Positions 52,399 through 61,062 of a stretch of DNA of 64,000 bases are shown here, piece by piece. Each line of letters starts with the position of its first letter. Within the stretch, counting starts at the first letter, position 1. The notes under the pieces are model-generated. The model had not been told where the DNA came from and searched no databases. It saw only the letters and a list, made by a program, of their open reading frames with translations. Position numbers and translations under genes: made by a program. Origin of the DNA: Longimicrobium sp. (GTDB lineage: Bacteria; Gemmatimonadota; Gemmatimonadetes; Longimicrobiales; Longimicrobiaceae); assembly GCA_036389135.1 (NCBI GenBank), contig DASVQP010000029.1, forward strand, positions 1 through 64,000, given 5' to 3'.

Positions 52399-53057
52399 CG
52401 GAGGGATTACCCCCTGCGCCCCGAGACGAGCTACTCCCGCTGGCCCGAGGAGCCCGCCATCCTGGCTATGCTCGAAACGGGAGTGGTTTGACTTGCGACG
52501 GTCCACAGAGGACATGCTCAGCCACAATCGTTTGTGAGATGCGATTGCCGCCTACAACCGCATCCCCGGCTGGAGAAGGGACTGTAGGGCCCCGCGGGAG
52601 GCAGTTGGGCACGCGTGTTTTCACGGCTGATCGATACACCGGGTACGCTGTCCCGTTGCAGACAACCCCCTGGGCCGCGAGGCGGCCCCCCTTGGTTGTT
52701 CCAGGATCCGAATCGATGACGTGATCCTGCACCCGTAGAACGGAACTAAGCCTGTAGGACCCTGAGGGCTGCAGCAACGCGAACGGGGTGAAACGCCTAA
52801 GATTGATGTCCAAGGGTATGGAAAGCGGGGTAAATAGATGCCCATTGCCGAACTCAGGTAAAACCGATTCGACTCAGGCGGTGATCCGCACCGGGTCATC
52901 CCGCGCGCGTCATGCATGGCGCCGGGCTCCATCCGCCGCGCCAGACCACCCGTTCGTCGCCTCCCGTCGATCGCGCGTCGCTCGGGCCTACTCCGACGCG
53001 AGCGGCTCACGCATATTTCCGGGGTCTGAGCTGTCCCCCATCTCCCCGGCCGCGCCC
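52399..53057. other. Long gap with several hairpins, no convincing gene
   Basis: This gap of 659 bases separates divergent signalling genes. Open frames in it are short and unlike known proteins. Two paired structures are clear: ACAACC/GGTTGT enclosing GGGCCGC/GCGGCCC at 52662-52699, and CAGGATC/GATCCTG at 52702-52729. CCTACA and TGTAGG words also occur. It could encode a structured RNA or be a remnant of a mobile element; I cannot tell which. Confidence 0.35.
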
Positions 53058-54221
53058 ATGGCCCCAATCCCCCACTCCACCGCGGAGCCGGTCCCCGCCC
53101 CGTCCGGCACCAGCCACCTTCGCTGGGCGGTGGTGTTGGGGGCGTGGGCGCTGGTCGCCGTGATCGACACCACGCAGGCCGGCTTCTACATCCGCGACCA
53201 CGAGCCCCACCTGGGGTGGACCGGCGCGGTGGAGCGCGTCGTGCCCGTGTGGGCCATCTGGGCGCTGCTCACGCCGCTGGTCTTCGCGGCGGCCGCGCGC
53301 TTTCCCCTGGACCGGGGCGGCCTGCGCCGCGTCCTCCCCGTGCACCTGGCGGTGGCGCTGGCGCTTTTTTCGGCGGGGGCGCTGGCCGCCACCGCCGTCG
53401 CCATGGGGCTGGGGTGGCCCACTGAAGAGGGCCGCACCTGGGAGACGATGCTGTGGAGGTACCTGGGAAGGCGGCTGCACCTGAACCTGCTGATCTACGC
53501 CGCGCTGGTGGGGGTGCACCACGCGCTGGAGTACCACCGCCGGCTCCAGGAGCGCGAAGCCGCCGCCGCCGAGCTGCGCACCCGTCTGGCCCAGGCGCAG
53601 CTCCAGTCGCTGCGCACGCAGCTCCAGCCGCACTTCCTCTTCAACACCCTGAACGCCGTCTCCGTGCTGGCGCTCAAGGGCGAGACGCAGGCCGTGGTGC
53701 GCATGCTGTCGCGCCTTTCGGAGCTGTTGCGCCTGACGCTCGATGGTGCGCCGGGGCAGGAGGTGTCGCTGCGGCGCGAGCTGGCGGTGCTGGAACGCTA
53801 CGTGGAAATCGAGCGCGTGCGCTTCCCCGATCGCTTGGAGGTGCGCGTGGACGCCGCCCCCGAGACGCACGACGCCCTTGTCCCCGCCCTCCTCCTGCAG
53901 CCGCTGGTGGAGAACGCCATCCGCCACGGCATCGCGCAGACGGTGGGCGCGGGGCGGGTGCACGTGCGTGCGGAGCGCCACGGAGAGCGGCTGTGGATGG
54001 AGGTGCGCGACACGGGCCCCGGCTTTCCCCCCGCCGGGGTGCAGCGCGAGGGGATCGGGCTGGCCAACGTGCGTGCCCGGCTAGAGTGCCTGTACGGCGA
54101 CGAGGGCCGCTTCACCCAGGAGAACGCCCCGGAAGGCGGCGCCGTGGTCACGGTGGAGGTGCCGTTCCGCATTGCCGCCGTGGAGCCGGGGCCAGGCGTG
54201 CCGGCGGAGATGGGGCGGTGA
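53058..54221 (+). CDS. LytS-type sensor histidine kinase
   Basis: This 387-residue kinase has four membrane segments in the first 150 residues, then a His_kinase domain with LQPHFLFNTLN (about residue 194) and an ATP-binding domain with PLVENAIRHGI and DTGPGFPP. The GTG of the LytTR gene overlaps its stop, making an operon. The ATG at 53058 is used because the upstream in-frame part looks non-coding. The ligand is unknown. Confidence 0.9.
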   Translation: MAPIPHSTAEPVPAPSGTSHLRWAVVLGAWALVAVIDTTQAGFYIRDHEPHLGWTGAVERVVPVWAIWALLTPLVFAAAARFPLDRGGLRRVLPVHLAVALALFSAGALAATAVAMGLGWPTEEGRTWETMLWRYLGRRLHLNLLIYAALVGVHHALEYHRRLQEREAAAAELRTRLAQAQLQSLRTQLQPHFLFNTLNAVSVLALKGETQAVVRMLSRLSELLRLTLDGAPGQEVSLRRELAVLERYVEIERVRFPDRLEVRVDAAPETHDALVPALLLQPLVENAIRHGIAQTVGAGRVHVRAERHGERLWMEVRDTGPGFPPAGVQREGIGLANVRARLECLYGDEGRFTQENAPEGGAVVTVEVPFRIAAVEPGPGVPAEMGR

Positions 54222-55027
54222 GGGCGGTGCGCACGCTGGTGGTGGACGACGAGCCGCTGGCCCGCGAGGGGATTCGGCTGCGGCTGGAGCGCGAGGAGGG
54301 CTTCGAGGTGGTGGGGGAGTGTGCCAACGGGGTGGAGGCCGTGGAGGCGATCCACGACCACGCCCCCGACCTGGTCTTTCTTGACGTGCAGATGCCGGGG
54401 CTGAACGGCTTCGAGGTGCTGGAGGAGGTGGACCCGCGGCAGGCGCCGGTGGTGGTCTTCGTCACCGCGTACGACGAGTATGCCCTGCGTGCCTTCGAGG
54501 TGCACGCGCTGGACTACGTCCTCAAGCCCTTCGACGACGAACGCTTCGCCGCCACCCTGCGCCGCGTACGCGAGCGCGTGGCCGAGCGCCACGCCGGCCG
54601 CATGGGCGATCGCCTCTCCGGCATCCTGGCCGAGCTGGGGTTGGGGAGCGGGGCCCCTGCGGCGGGCGGGGAGGACGCGGGAGAGCGGGTCTTCGCCGAG
54701 CGGCTGGTGGTGCGCGACGGCGCCCGCATCGCCTTCGTCCCCGTGGCGGAGCTGGACCGCGTGGAGGCCGAGGGCGACTACGTGCGCCTCTTCTGCGGGG
54801 CGCGGCAGCACCTGATCCGCCGCACCATGGCGCAGATGGAGGCGCGGCTGGATCCGGCGCGCTTCGTCCGCATCCACCGCTCGGCCATCGTGGCCGTGGA
54901 CCGCATCCGCGAGCTGCGCCCCTCCTTCCGCGGCGAATACGCCGTGCTGCTGCACGACGGCACCCGCCTCAACCTCTCCCGCGGCTACCGCCATCGCCTC
55001 CAGCACCTGATCGACGAGGCGCTGTAG
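54218..55027 (+). CDS. LytTR-family response regulator
   Basis: This 269-residue regulator has a receiver domain (VDDEPLAREG, LVFLDVQMPG, KPFD) and a LytTR DNA-binding domain with FVRIHRSAIVAVDRI and LHDGTRLNLSRGYR near the C-terminus. The GTG start overlaps the kinase gene. The last roughly 140 bases of this gene also occur, decayed, at 57440-57584 beyond the inserted GTPase gene. Confidence 0.93.
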   Translation: MRAVRTLVVDDEPLAREGIRLRLEREEGFEVVGECANGVEAVEAIHDHAPDLVFLDVQMPGLNGFEVLEEVDPRQAPVVVFVTAYDEYALRAFEVHALDYVLKPFDDERFAATLRRVRERVAERHAGRMGDRLSGILAELGLGSGAPAAGGEDAGERVFAERLVVRDGARIAFVPVAELDRVEAEGDYVRLFCGARQHLIRRTMAQMEARLDPARFVRIHRSAIVAVDRIRELRPSFRGEYAVLLHDGTRLNLSRGYRHRLQHLIDEAL

Positions 55028-55213
55028 CCGCCTCCTGTCGCCTGGATCCCACGCTAAGCCGGCAGATCGTTCGCGTGGAAACCTTTTTCGCAGTGCCGAT
55101 GGGCCACACCGGCACCTCGGAAGTTGTGGTGCTCAGCAGAGTCATAACAGGCAACAAAGCAGGTCCTCGGACTCCTGCTGAGCACCAATCCAGGGTCTTT
55201 CAACGCGCGCGAT

Positions 55214-57352
55214 TCACCCTTCGGCGTCGAAGAGTGAGCTCACATTACGCAAGGCCGCGTGCCATTCTCTCTCTATCAAGGCGTGGAGTTCCCTCTCCAG
55301 CGCTTGACGTGATTCAGCTCCGAACCACTGCGCATTCCGTGTTTTGATGCGGTCACGATATCCAGGACCCTGCCCCCACTCACTACCGCATTCGACCCAG
55401 AAGGTGATGTCCTGCTTCAACTCCCCCCGGAATGCGGTCTGCCCCATGATCTGAACCTTCCGCAGCAACTCCTCATACGCAGAGGTGAGGACGCGATCTG
55501 CTTGGCTGATCAGGTCCTGAGCTTCCGTGTAGTCCTCGGTGCCGAGCATCGTACGGCACACTTCGGAGAACCCACCAACCAACTGTCCGAGCGAAAGCGC
55601 AGCGATACGGCGCGCACCAAATCCCAAGTGGTGCGAGTAGCTGAGGTTCGGCCACTCGCCTTCCCGTCGCACGGTAGCGCGTATTGTGCTCGCGTATGCA
55701 CGATTGAGTTGTTCCATCAGGCTGTCGTGCACATGAACGCGAAGCGGTTGGAGCGAACGGTGCCCGTCGATCCAAGATTGCAGCATCCGCCCAGCGTGAC
55801 GCACTACCTCCTGCACCTGCTCCTGCTCGTAATTCGCCAGGATTGAGCGTGCATTTGCTGTGACGTCCCCGAGGCGGGAGCGCACGCTCTCTCGCATTAC
55901 GGTCAAATTGCGCAGCAGGAAATCGACAAGGCGATCTGGCGAGTCCTGGTGGGAATTGAAGAAACCGACAGCGAGACTGTCCAAACTCAATGGCTGGAGA
56001 GCCATGGTCACCTGCTCGGACTTCAGATCGTAACCTTCCTCGACTGATTCCACCCGGAGGCCGGACTCATCCTTTACAGCGAGGGCCTCACCCGTACGAG
56101 GCAGGACCAACAGGGCCGCACGCTTGTCCAGTTCTCGTACTCCCGTCTCACGGGCGCGCTCCAACAGCAGCCTGGCATCTGTAGACGGAGCGCTGTTGAA
56201 CGCGGAGCACAGCACGGCGAGAGTGTGCGAATCGTCCAAGTGCCCTTCGAGATCAGCGCGCGCCACAGTTCGGTCGATCCCCTTCGTGTCCAAGATGCGG
56301 ATTGAGAGATCGGACATGCCCAGCAATGAGTGCGGCACTACAACCTCAATCCGCCGAGGAAGGGTGAACTCAGCGTGTCGCCCGTTGTTTACCTCCTCAA
56401 AGGTGTCCTTGAGCCATTCGAGAGGGAGCTTCCCGGATGCCGGATCATACCAGACGTCGCGCCGGTCACGCCGGTGCAGTTCCATCAGCGAGAGGATTTC
56501 CACGACGAGTTCGCGGACGTTCGCGACTTCACCTGCGAGTTCCTTCGCGGAGTCGCGACGAACAGTCTTCCCGTCAGGGCCTTTCTCTCGCCGGATTCTC
56601 AACCCGCTCATATTCCGGATCGCGCGCTCTATCTCCTTCGAGATTCCCTGCTGCTCCTTGTCACTATCGTCCACCCTGTCCAGTTGACCATTGCCGAGAT
56701 AGTCGGCGAAATCGCTGACGTACGATCGAATCTCCTCTTCGGCGCGTGCTTCAATGAGCAGCCCATACCCTGGACCTGATCGAAGATGCACCTCGCAGAT
56801 GGTGATTCCACCGGCGCCCGCCTCCAATACGGGTGATGCCGCACCGCCGTCCTGATTTGGGATCTCTAGACTGGTGACGCGGCAGATCGCGGTGGATTTG
56901 CCGATGCCGATGCTCCCGATGAATGCAATCTGATAATCCCGCTTATGTAGGAGTCCGGTCGTGTGCTCCATCTCCGCGACCAGTGCCGCAAGCCGTCGCT
57001 CAACAGCGTTTCGCACCTCCGGGTCATCACGTCGCTCGACAAGCTCTCGCGCGACCAGCTCCGCATCCCAGAGCAGATCCTGATCTGGGTGATCAAGACT
57101 CGGACGTGGGAGAATCCGCCACTCGCGCTGGACTGATTCTCGGAAGCGTTCAGCATCAGGTGTCCCGATCGCTTGCAGAAGAGAGTCGAGTTCATCCCGA
57201 GCCAACTCACGCTCTCCGCTCTCCACGCGTGAGAGGACGGCAGGGCTCCACGTAATCCGTCTCGCCAACTCAGCTTGCTTGATCCCCGCCTGCTCACGAA
57301 TGAGGGACAGGTGTCGTCCCACCTCGAGCGGTCCAGCGATTGGCTCCACCAT
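55214..57352 (-). CDS. XRE-type HTH plus dynamin-like GTPase (candidate defence protein)
   Basis: This 712-residue protein has an XRE helix-turn-helix domain (about 9-62) and a dynamin-like P-loop GTPase: Walker A GSIGIGKST (146-154), a G2-like Thr in GGITICEV and G3 DTKG (355-358). The G4 motif is unclear (LVLPRTGEA). A long helical C-terminal region follows. The ATG at 57352 has GGAGGG just upstream. GC content is lower than in its surroundings and the gene sits inside a duplicated segment of a LytTR gene, so it looks transferred. Antiviral defence is a hypothesis. Confidence 0.8.
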   Translation of the reverse strand: MVEPIAGPLEVGRHLSLIREQAGIKQAELARRITWSPAVLSRVESGERELARDELDSLLQAIGTPDAERFRESVQREWRILPRPSLDHPDQDLLWDAELVARELVERRDDPEVRNAVERRLAALVAEMEHTTGLLHKRDYQIAFIGSIGIGKSTAICRVTSLEIPNQDGGAASPVLEAGAGGITICEVHLRSGPGYGLLIEARAEEEIRSYVSDFADYLGNGQLDRVDDSDKEQQGISKEIERAIRNMSGLRIRREKGPDGKTVRRDSAKELAGEVANVRELVVEILSLMELHRRDRRDVWYDPASGKLPLEWLKDTFEEVNNGRHAEFTLPRRIEVVVPHSLLGMSDLSIRILDTKGIDRTVARADLEGHLDDSHTLAVLCSAFNSAPSTDARLLLERARETGVRELDKRAALLVLPRTGEALAVKDESGLRVESVEEGYDLKSEQVTMALQPLSLDSLAVGFFNSHQDSPDRLVDFLLRNLTVMRESVRSRLGDVTANARSILANYEQEQVQEVVRHAGRMLQSWIDGHRSLQPLRVHVHDSLMEQLNRAYASTIRATVRREGEWPNLSYSHHLGFGARRIAALSLGQLVGGFSEVCRTMLGTEDYTEAQDLISQADRVLTSAYEELLRKVQIMGQTAFRGELKQDITFWVECGSEWGQGPGYRDRIKTRNAQWFGAESRQALERELHALIEREWHAALRNVSSLFDAEG

Positions 57353-57378
57353 CAGACCCTCCAATGAATTGTCTTCAA

Positions 57379-57430
57379 CAACGTTTCTACTGCACAGTAT
57401 AAAACTTTCGCAACGTTGCTGTCAACGTTT
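57379..57430 (-). promoter_or_regulatory. Promoter with CAACGTT repeats for the XRE-GTPase gene
   Basis: On the minus strand TTGACA (57425-57420) and TATACT (57401-57396) are 18 bases apart. CAACGTT occurs at 57379, 57411 and 57423; the middle one forms the ten-base palindrome GCAACGTTGC inside the spacer. This arrangement suits autorepression by the protein's own XRE domain. Confidence 0.7.
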
Positions 57431-57439
57431 CATAGTAGA

Positions 57440-57584
57440 TGGCGTGGAACAGCTGTGGACCTGCATCCGTGAGTTGCGCCACCCTTCCGGGATTACGACG
57501 TACTGGCTGCACGACGGCACCCGCCTCAACCTCTCCCGCGGCTACCTCCGGGCGCCTCCAGCACTGATCGACGAGGCGCTGTAG
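57440..57584 (+). pseudogene. Decayed copy of a LytTR response-regulator 3' end
   Basis: The translated segment includes IRELRHPSGITTYWLHDG and TRLNLSRGYLRAPPALIDEAL, matching IRELRPSFRGEYAVLLHDG and the C-terminus of the gene at 54218-55027, with small changes. About 40 bases around the LHDGTRLNLSRGY coding stretch are identical. It has no own start or receiver domain. Confidence 0.75.
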
Positions 57585-57614
57585 CTGACGTGCCTGCTGC
57601 TCCGAACAAAGTAG

Positions 57615-57650
57615 AACGGGGAGCGCCGGCATCGGCGCTCCCCGTTTTAC
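57615..57650. terminator. Bidirectional terminator between dnaN and the decayed LytTR copy
   Basis: AACGGGGAGCGCCG and CGGCGCTCCCCGTT form a 14-bp stem with a four-base loop, followed by TTTTAC. It can end the minus-strand dnaN transcript or a plus-strand transcript. Confidence 0.75.
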
Positions 57651-57663
57651 TTTACCCTTGTAG

Positions 57664-57686
57664 TTCCCTCTGCGTCTCTGTGAGGC
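57664..57686. repeat. Partial CAGAG element
   Basis: Only the right end is present: CCCTCTGCGTCTCTGTGAGG. It lies just after the dnaN stop. Confidence 0.5.
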
Positions 57687-57697
57687 CGCTGTTCTCT

Positions 57698-58807
57698 TTA
57701 GCTCAGTAGCCGCAGCGGCATCACCAGGCACATGTAGTCGGGCGTGTCCTCGTTGCCGATGGGCTGCATGGTGGCGGCGCGTTCCGGGGCCTTGAAGGTC
57801 ATGCGCACCTCGTCGGTGGGCATGTACCGCAGCAGCTCCAGCAGGTACTGGGCGTTGAAGCCGATCTCCAGCGGGTCGCCGTCGTACTCCACGTTCAGCT
57901 CCTCGTTGGCGGCGCCCAGGTCGGGAGTCTCCACCGAGAACTTGAGCGACGGACCGCCCAGCGACATGCGGATGCGGTGCGTCTGGTCGCTCGCCACGAT
58001 GGCCATGCGGCGCACGGCGCGGGTCAGCTCCTCCTTCCCCGCCACCATGAACTTGTCGTTGTCCTTGGGGATGACCTGCTCGTAGTTGGGGTACGGCCCT
58101 TCGATCAGCCGCGTGTACACCTGCACCCCCTCGCTGCGGAAGCCAAGGTGGTTCTCGCTGCGGCCCACCTCCACCTGCCCCTCGCCGGTGAAGAGGCGCT
58201 GCACCTGCCCCAGCGCCTTGGGATGCACGATCAGGTCGGCCGCGGGGACGGGGGAGTTCGCCTCCACCGGCATCGTCATCTTGGCGAGCCGGTGGCCGTT
58301 GGTGGCCACCATCCGCATCTCCTCGCCGCTGAGCTGCCAGAGGACGCCGTTCAGGATGGGGCGCGTCTCTTCCGTCGACGCCGCGAAGGAGACGTGGGAG
58401 ATCAGGCGCTGCAGCTCGGCGCCCGTCACCCGCCAGCTCTCCGCGAAGTCCACCTTGGGGAAGGCGGGGAACTCGTCGCGCGGCAGGCCGTTCAGCTTGA
58501 AGCGCGTGCGGCCGCTGCTGATCGAGATGGTGTCGCCCTGCGTGGAGAGCTCCACGGTGCCGGGCAGCTCGCGCGCGATCTCCTGGAGCTTCTTGGCGGG
58601 GGCGGTGATGGCGCCCGGCTCGGCCACCTCGGCGGGAACGCGCACGGCGACCGAGGTGTCCAGGTCGGTGCCGCTCATCCGCACGAACCCGTCCTCCGCC
58701 TCCATCAGGATGTTGCTGAGGACGGGGAGGGTGGTTCGCGTCGGGATGCTCCCGGCTACGTTCCCTAGCCCCTGCTGCAGGTTCTCGCGCGTGATGGTGA
58801 ATCGCAT
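57698..58807 (-). CDS. dnaN: DNA polymerase III sliding clamp (beta subunit)
   Basis: This 369-residue protein matches DnaN over its full length. It has three clamp domains and ends in the conserved MPLRL motif (CLVMPLRLLS). It starts MRFTITRENL, the usual opening. It follows dnaA with the origin region between them, the common dnaA-dnaN order. It gives the polymerase its processivity. Confidence 0.97.
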   Translation of the reverse strand: MRFTITRENLQQGLGNVAGSIPTRTTLPVLSNILMEAEDGFVRMSGTDLDTSVAVRVPAEVAEPGAITAPAKKLQEIARELPGTVELSTQGDTISISSGRTRFKLNGLPRDEFPAFPKVDFAESWRVTGAELQRLISHVSFAASTEETRPILNGVLWQLSGEEMRMVATNGHRLAKMTMPVEANSPVPAADLIVHPKALGQVQRLFTGEGQVEVGRSENHLGFRSEGVQVYTRLIEGPYPNYEQVIPKDNDKFMVAGKEELTRAVRRMAIVASDQTHRIRMSLGGPSLKFSVETPDLGAANEELNVEYDGDPLEIGFNAQYLLELLRYMPTDEVRMTFKAPERAATMQPIGNEDTPDYMCLVMPLRLLS

Positions 58808-59159
58808 ACGCTTTCCGCCGGCGGTGGTGTGTTCTCCACGGGGAGGAAGTACTTCCACCCGGTATTTTATAGAACTAGTAACAACAGTAGAGGGCGTAGA
58901 TTCGTGGGAAACCCTCCCCTCGCCCCTCGCAACCGGTTCGCCCGCAACCCGTTGGACCCGCTCGCCGCGCTGTGGATGGAGATGTGGAGATCGTCCGGAT
59001 TCTCCACGCCGTCCACGTTTCCCCGGGCGCCGGGGATAACCCGCGGTCCTTCCACACCCTTTCCACACCCGCTTTCCACGCCCTCCATCCACAATGGAAT
59101 GGGGTACTCGCCCCCCGCAAATACAGCCGTTGGGGGTGGAGTGTCAAGGGCGCCGCTCC
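58808..59159. other. oriC: Probable chromosome replication origin (oriC)
   Basis: The gap between dnaA and dnaN holds many DnaA-box-like words: TGTGGAT 58971, TGTGGAG 58983, TCTCCACG 59001, GTCCACG 59011, and then TTCCACA, TTTCCACA, TTTCCACG and ATCCACA spaced about 12 bases apart from 59051 to 59093. An A/T-rich stretch at 58861-58893 (TATTTTATAGAACTAG) could be the unwinding element. No box matches TTATCCACA fully. Confidence 0.7.
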
Positions 59160-60554
59160 TTAGCGGAACGAGGTGCGCAGCTCCTCCACCCGCTGGCGGA
59201 AGGCGGGGTCCGTCGTCATCTCCTCTTCCACCTTGGCGATGGAGTGGATGACGGTGGAGTGGTCGCGCCCGCCGAACATCCTGCCGATCTCCACCAGCGA
59301 GATGTCGAAGAGGTCCTTGATCAGGAACATCGCCACCTGGCGCGGCACCGTCAGGTCCTTGGTGCGCTTCTTGGACTGCAGCGCCTCGGGGGAGGTGTTG
59401 AAGGCGCGGGCCACGGCCTGGCGCACCCGGTCAGGCGTGGCGCCGGCGTCCATGGCGAACCCCGCCCCGCCCGGGCGCACGATGCCGCCTCCCAGCGCCT
59501 CCTGGGCCAGCTCCAGGTCGATCTGCCGCCCCGTGAGCGACGAGTAGGCGAGCAGCTTGATGACCGCCCCCTCGATCTCGCGCACGGACGAGGTGCGGTT
59601 GCGCGCGATCAGGGTGAGGACGTCGTCCAGGTTGCTGATCTGGAGGTGGTCCTCCTCCACCTTCTTGCGCAGGATCGCCATGCGCGTCTCGAAGTCGGGC
59701 GGCTTGATGTCGGTCACCAGCCCCCACTCGAAGCGCGAGATCAGCCGGTCCTCCAGCCCGATCTCCTTGGGAGGCCGGTCGGAGGTCAGGACGATCTGGC
59801 GCTGCGCCTCGTAGAGCGCGTTGAAGGTGTGGAAGAACTCCTCCTGCGTGCGCTCCTTCCCTTCCAGGAACTGGATGTCGTCCACGAGCAGCAGGTCGAT
59901 CTGCCGGTACTGGCGCCGGAACTCGGCCATCGACCCCTCCTGGATGGCGCTCACCAGCTCGTTGGTGAAGCGCTCGCTGGAGAGGTACATCACCTTCTTG
60001 CTGGGGTCGCGCTCCAGCATGGCGAAGCCGATGGCGTGCATCAGGTGCGTCTTGCCCAGCCCCACCCCGCCGTAGATGAAGAGCGGGTTGTAGGTGCGCG
60101 CCGGCGCCTCGGCCACCGCGTGCGCCGCCGCGGCCGAGAGCTGGTTGTTGCTGCCGACCACGAAGCGGTCAAAGGTGTAGCGCGGGTTCAGCGGCGCGGA
60201 GGGGCGGCCGCTGGGGGCGGCGGGCGCTTCGGCCGGTCGCGCCGCGGGGGCGGGCGCGGCGGGGGCCATCACGGCCGGCGGCGGCACGTGGCCCGGGCGG
60301 CCTCCGCCGTTGTACTGCACGCTGAGCTGAAAGCGGCGGCCGAACAGGTGCTCGCCGATCCCCGTGAGGAGCTCGGCGTACTTGTCTTCCACCCAGTCCA
60401 CCGCGAACGGGTTGGGAGTGGAGACCACCAGCAGATCCTGAGAGATGGCGACTGCCTGGGTGGGCTGCAGCCAGGTGCGGAAGGCCTGCTCGGGGAGAGC
60501 CTGCTGGGCCCCGTCCAGGATCCGTGTCCAGACTTCTCCCGCGGAAAGCTCCAT
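59160..60554 (-). CDS. dnaA: Chromosomal replication initiator DnaA
   Basis: This 464-residue protein has an N-terminal domain I, an alanine/proline-rich linker (about 90-125), an AAA+ domain with [15 protein letters not shown] and [10 protein letters not shown], and a C-terminal HTH with [11 protein letters not shown], which contacts the DnaA box. It is oriented away from rpmH, the classical origin arrangement. The ATG at 60554 gives a normal N-terminus. Confidence 0.98.
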   Translation of the reverse strand: MELSAGEVWTRILDGAQQALPEQAFRTWLQPTQAVAISQDLLVVSTPNPFAVDWVEDKYAELLTGIGEHLFGRRFQLSVQYNGGGRPGHVPPPAVMAPAAPAPAARPAEAPAAPSGRPSAPLNPRYTFDRFVVGSNNQLSAAAAHAVAEAPARTYNPLFIYGGVGLGKTHLMHAIGFAMLERDPSKKVMYLSSERFTNELVSAIQEGSMAEFRRQYRQIDLLLVDDIQFLEGKERTQEEFFHTFNALYEAQRQIVLTSDRPPKEIGLEDRLISRFEWGLVTDIKPPDFETRMAILRKKVEEDHLQISNLDDVLTLIARNRTSSVREIEGAVIKLLAYSSLTGRQIDLELAQEALGGGIVRPGGAGFAMDAGATPDRVRQAVARAFNTSPEALQSKKRTKDLTVPRQVAMFLIKDLFDISLVEIGRMFGGRDHSTVIHSIAKVEEEMTTDPAFRQRVEELRTSFR

Positions 60555-60599
60555 GACCTCTATACAGCGCACGCGGACCGGGGTGACGGAAGGACGGGC

Positions 60600-60628
60600 A
60601 ACGTAGGCGGGGGATGTGGAAAAGTCAA
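60600..60628 (-). promoter_or_regulatory. dnaA promoter with overlapping DnaA box
   Basis: TTGACT (60628-60623) and TACGTT (60605-60600) are 17 bases apart on the minus strand. TTTTCCACA, one mismatch from the DnaA-box consensus, lies in the spacer at 60623-60615, which suggests autoregulation by DnaA. Confidence 0.7.
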
Positions 60629-60634
60629 GAAAGC

Positions 60635-60774
60635 GGGGAATGGGGAATGGGGAATGGGGGAATGGTTGAACTGCCCAGAACGACACGCGGAACTGCCGAT
60701 CCGCGTCGCGCCCGGCAACCACCGGAGTACGATTCCCCATTCCCCATTCCCCACTCCCCATTCCCCACTCCCCG
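60635..60774. repeat. Inverted arrays of GGGGAAT heptamers
   Basis: About four GGGGAAT-type units at 60635-60664 face about five ATTCCCC-type units at 60732-60774 across roughly 70 bases. The two arrays could pair. They lie between the dnaA and rpmH promoters. Confidence 0.7.
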
Positions 60775-60777
60775 CAG

Positions 60778-60806
60778 TTGACGAACCCCGCCCCCACCGC
60801 TATCTT
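60778..60806 (+). promoter_or_regulatory. Promoter of the rpmH operon
   Basis: TTGACG and TATCTT are 17 bases apart, 61 bases before the rpmH start. Confidence 0.7.
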
Positions 60807-60866
60807 GACGGTCTTTGCCGCACCCGAACTTGTCCACCGAAGCAGCACCCGAAGGGGTTTTCCGAG

Positions 60867-61019
60867 ATGAAGCCGACCTATCGTCCGCGCAACCGCAAGC
60901 GGACCAACAAGCACGGGTTCCGCGCCCGCATGGCCACCAAGGGCGGCCGCGCCGTACTGAACGCCCGCCGCCGCAAGGGGCGCCACAAGCTGGTCGTCGA
61001 GATCGCCGGCAAGTACTAG
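60867..61019 (+). CDS. rpmH: 50S ribosomal protein L34
   Basis: This 50-residue basic protein has the L34 pattern [19 protein letters not shown] and [14 protein letters not shown]34 is a large-subunit protein, and its gene is usually first in the rpmH-rnpA-yidD-yidC operon, as here. The ATG at 60867 follows a weak GAAGGGG-like site at 60851. Confidence 0.97.
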   Translation: MKPTYRPRNRKRTNKHGFRARMATKGGRAVLNARRRKGRHKLVVEIAGKY

Positions 61020-61062
61020 CCGCGCGCCTGGCAAACCCAGCCCCATCGGGTCCGCCGCGGCC

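Noticed and set aside
52466-53067. Minus-strand frames in the gap before the second LytS gene
   Set aside because: They overlap each other, lack ribosome sites and show no recognisable domain.
57279-57440. Plus-strand open frame that runs from inside the XRE-GTPase gene into the decayed LytTR copy
   Set aside because: The first part is antisense to a well-supported gene and reads as non-protein; only the part from about 57440 has homology, as a broken fragment.
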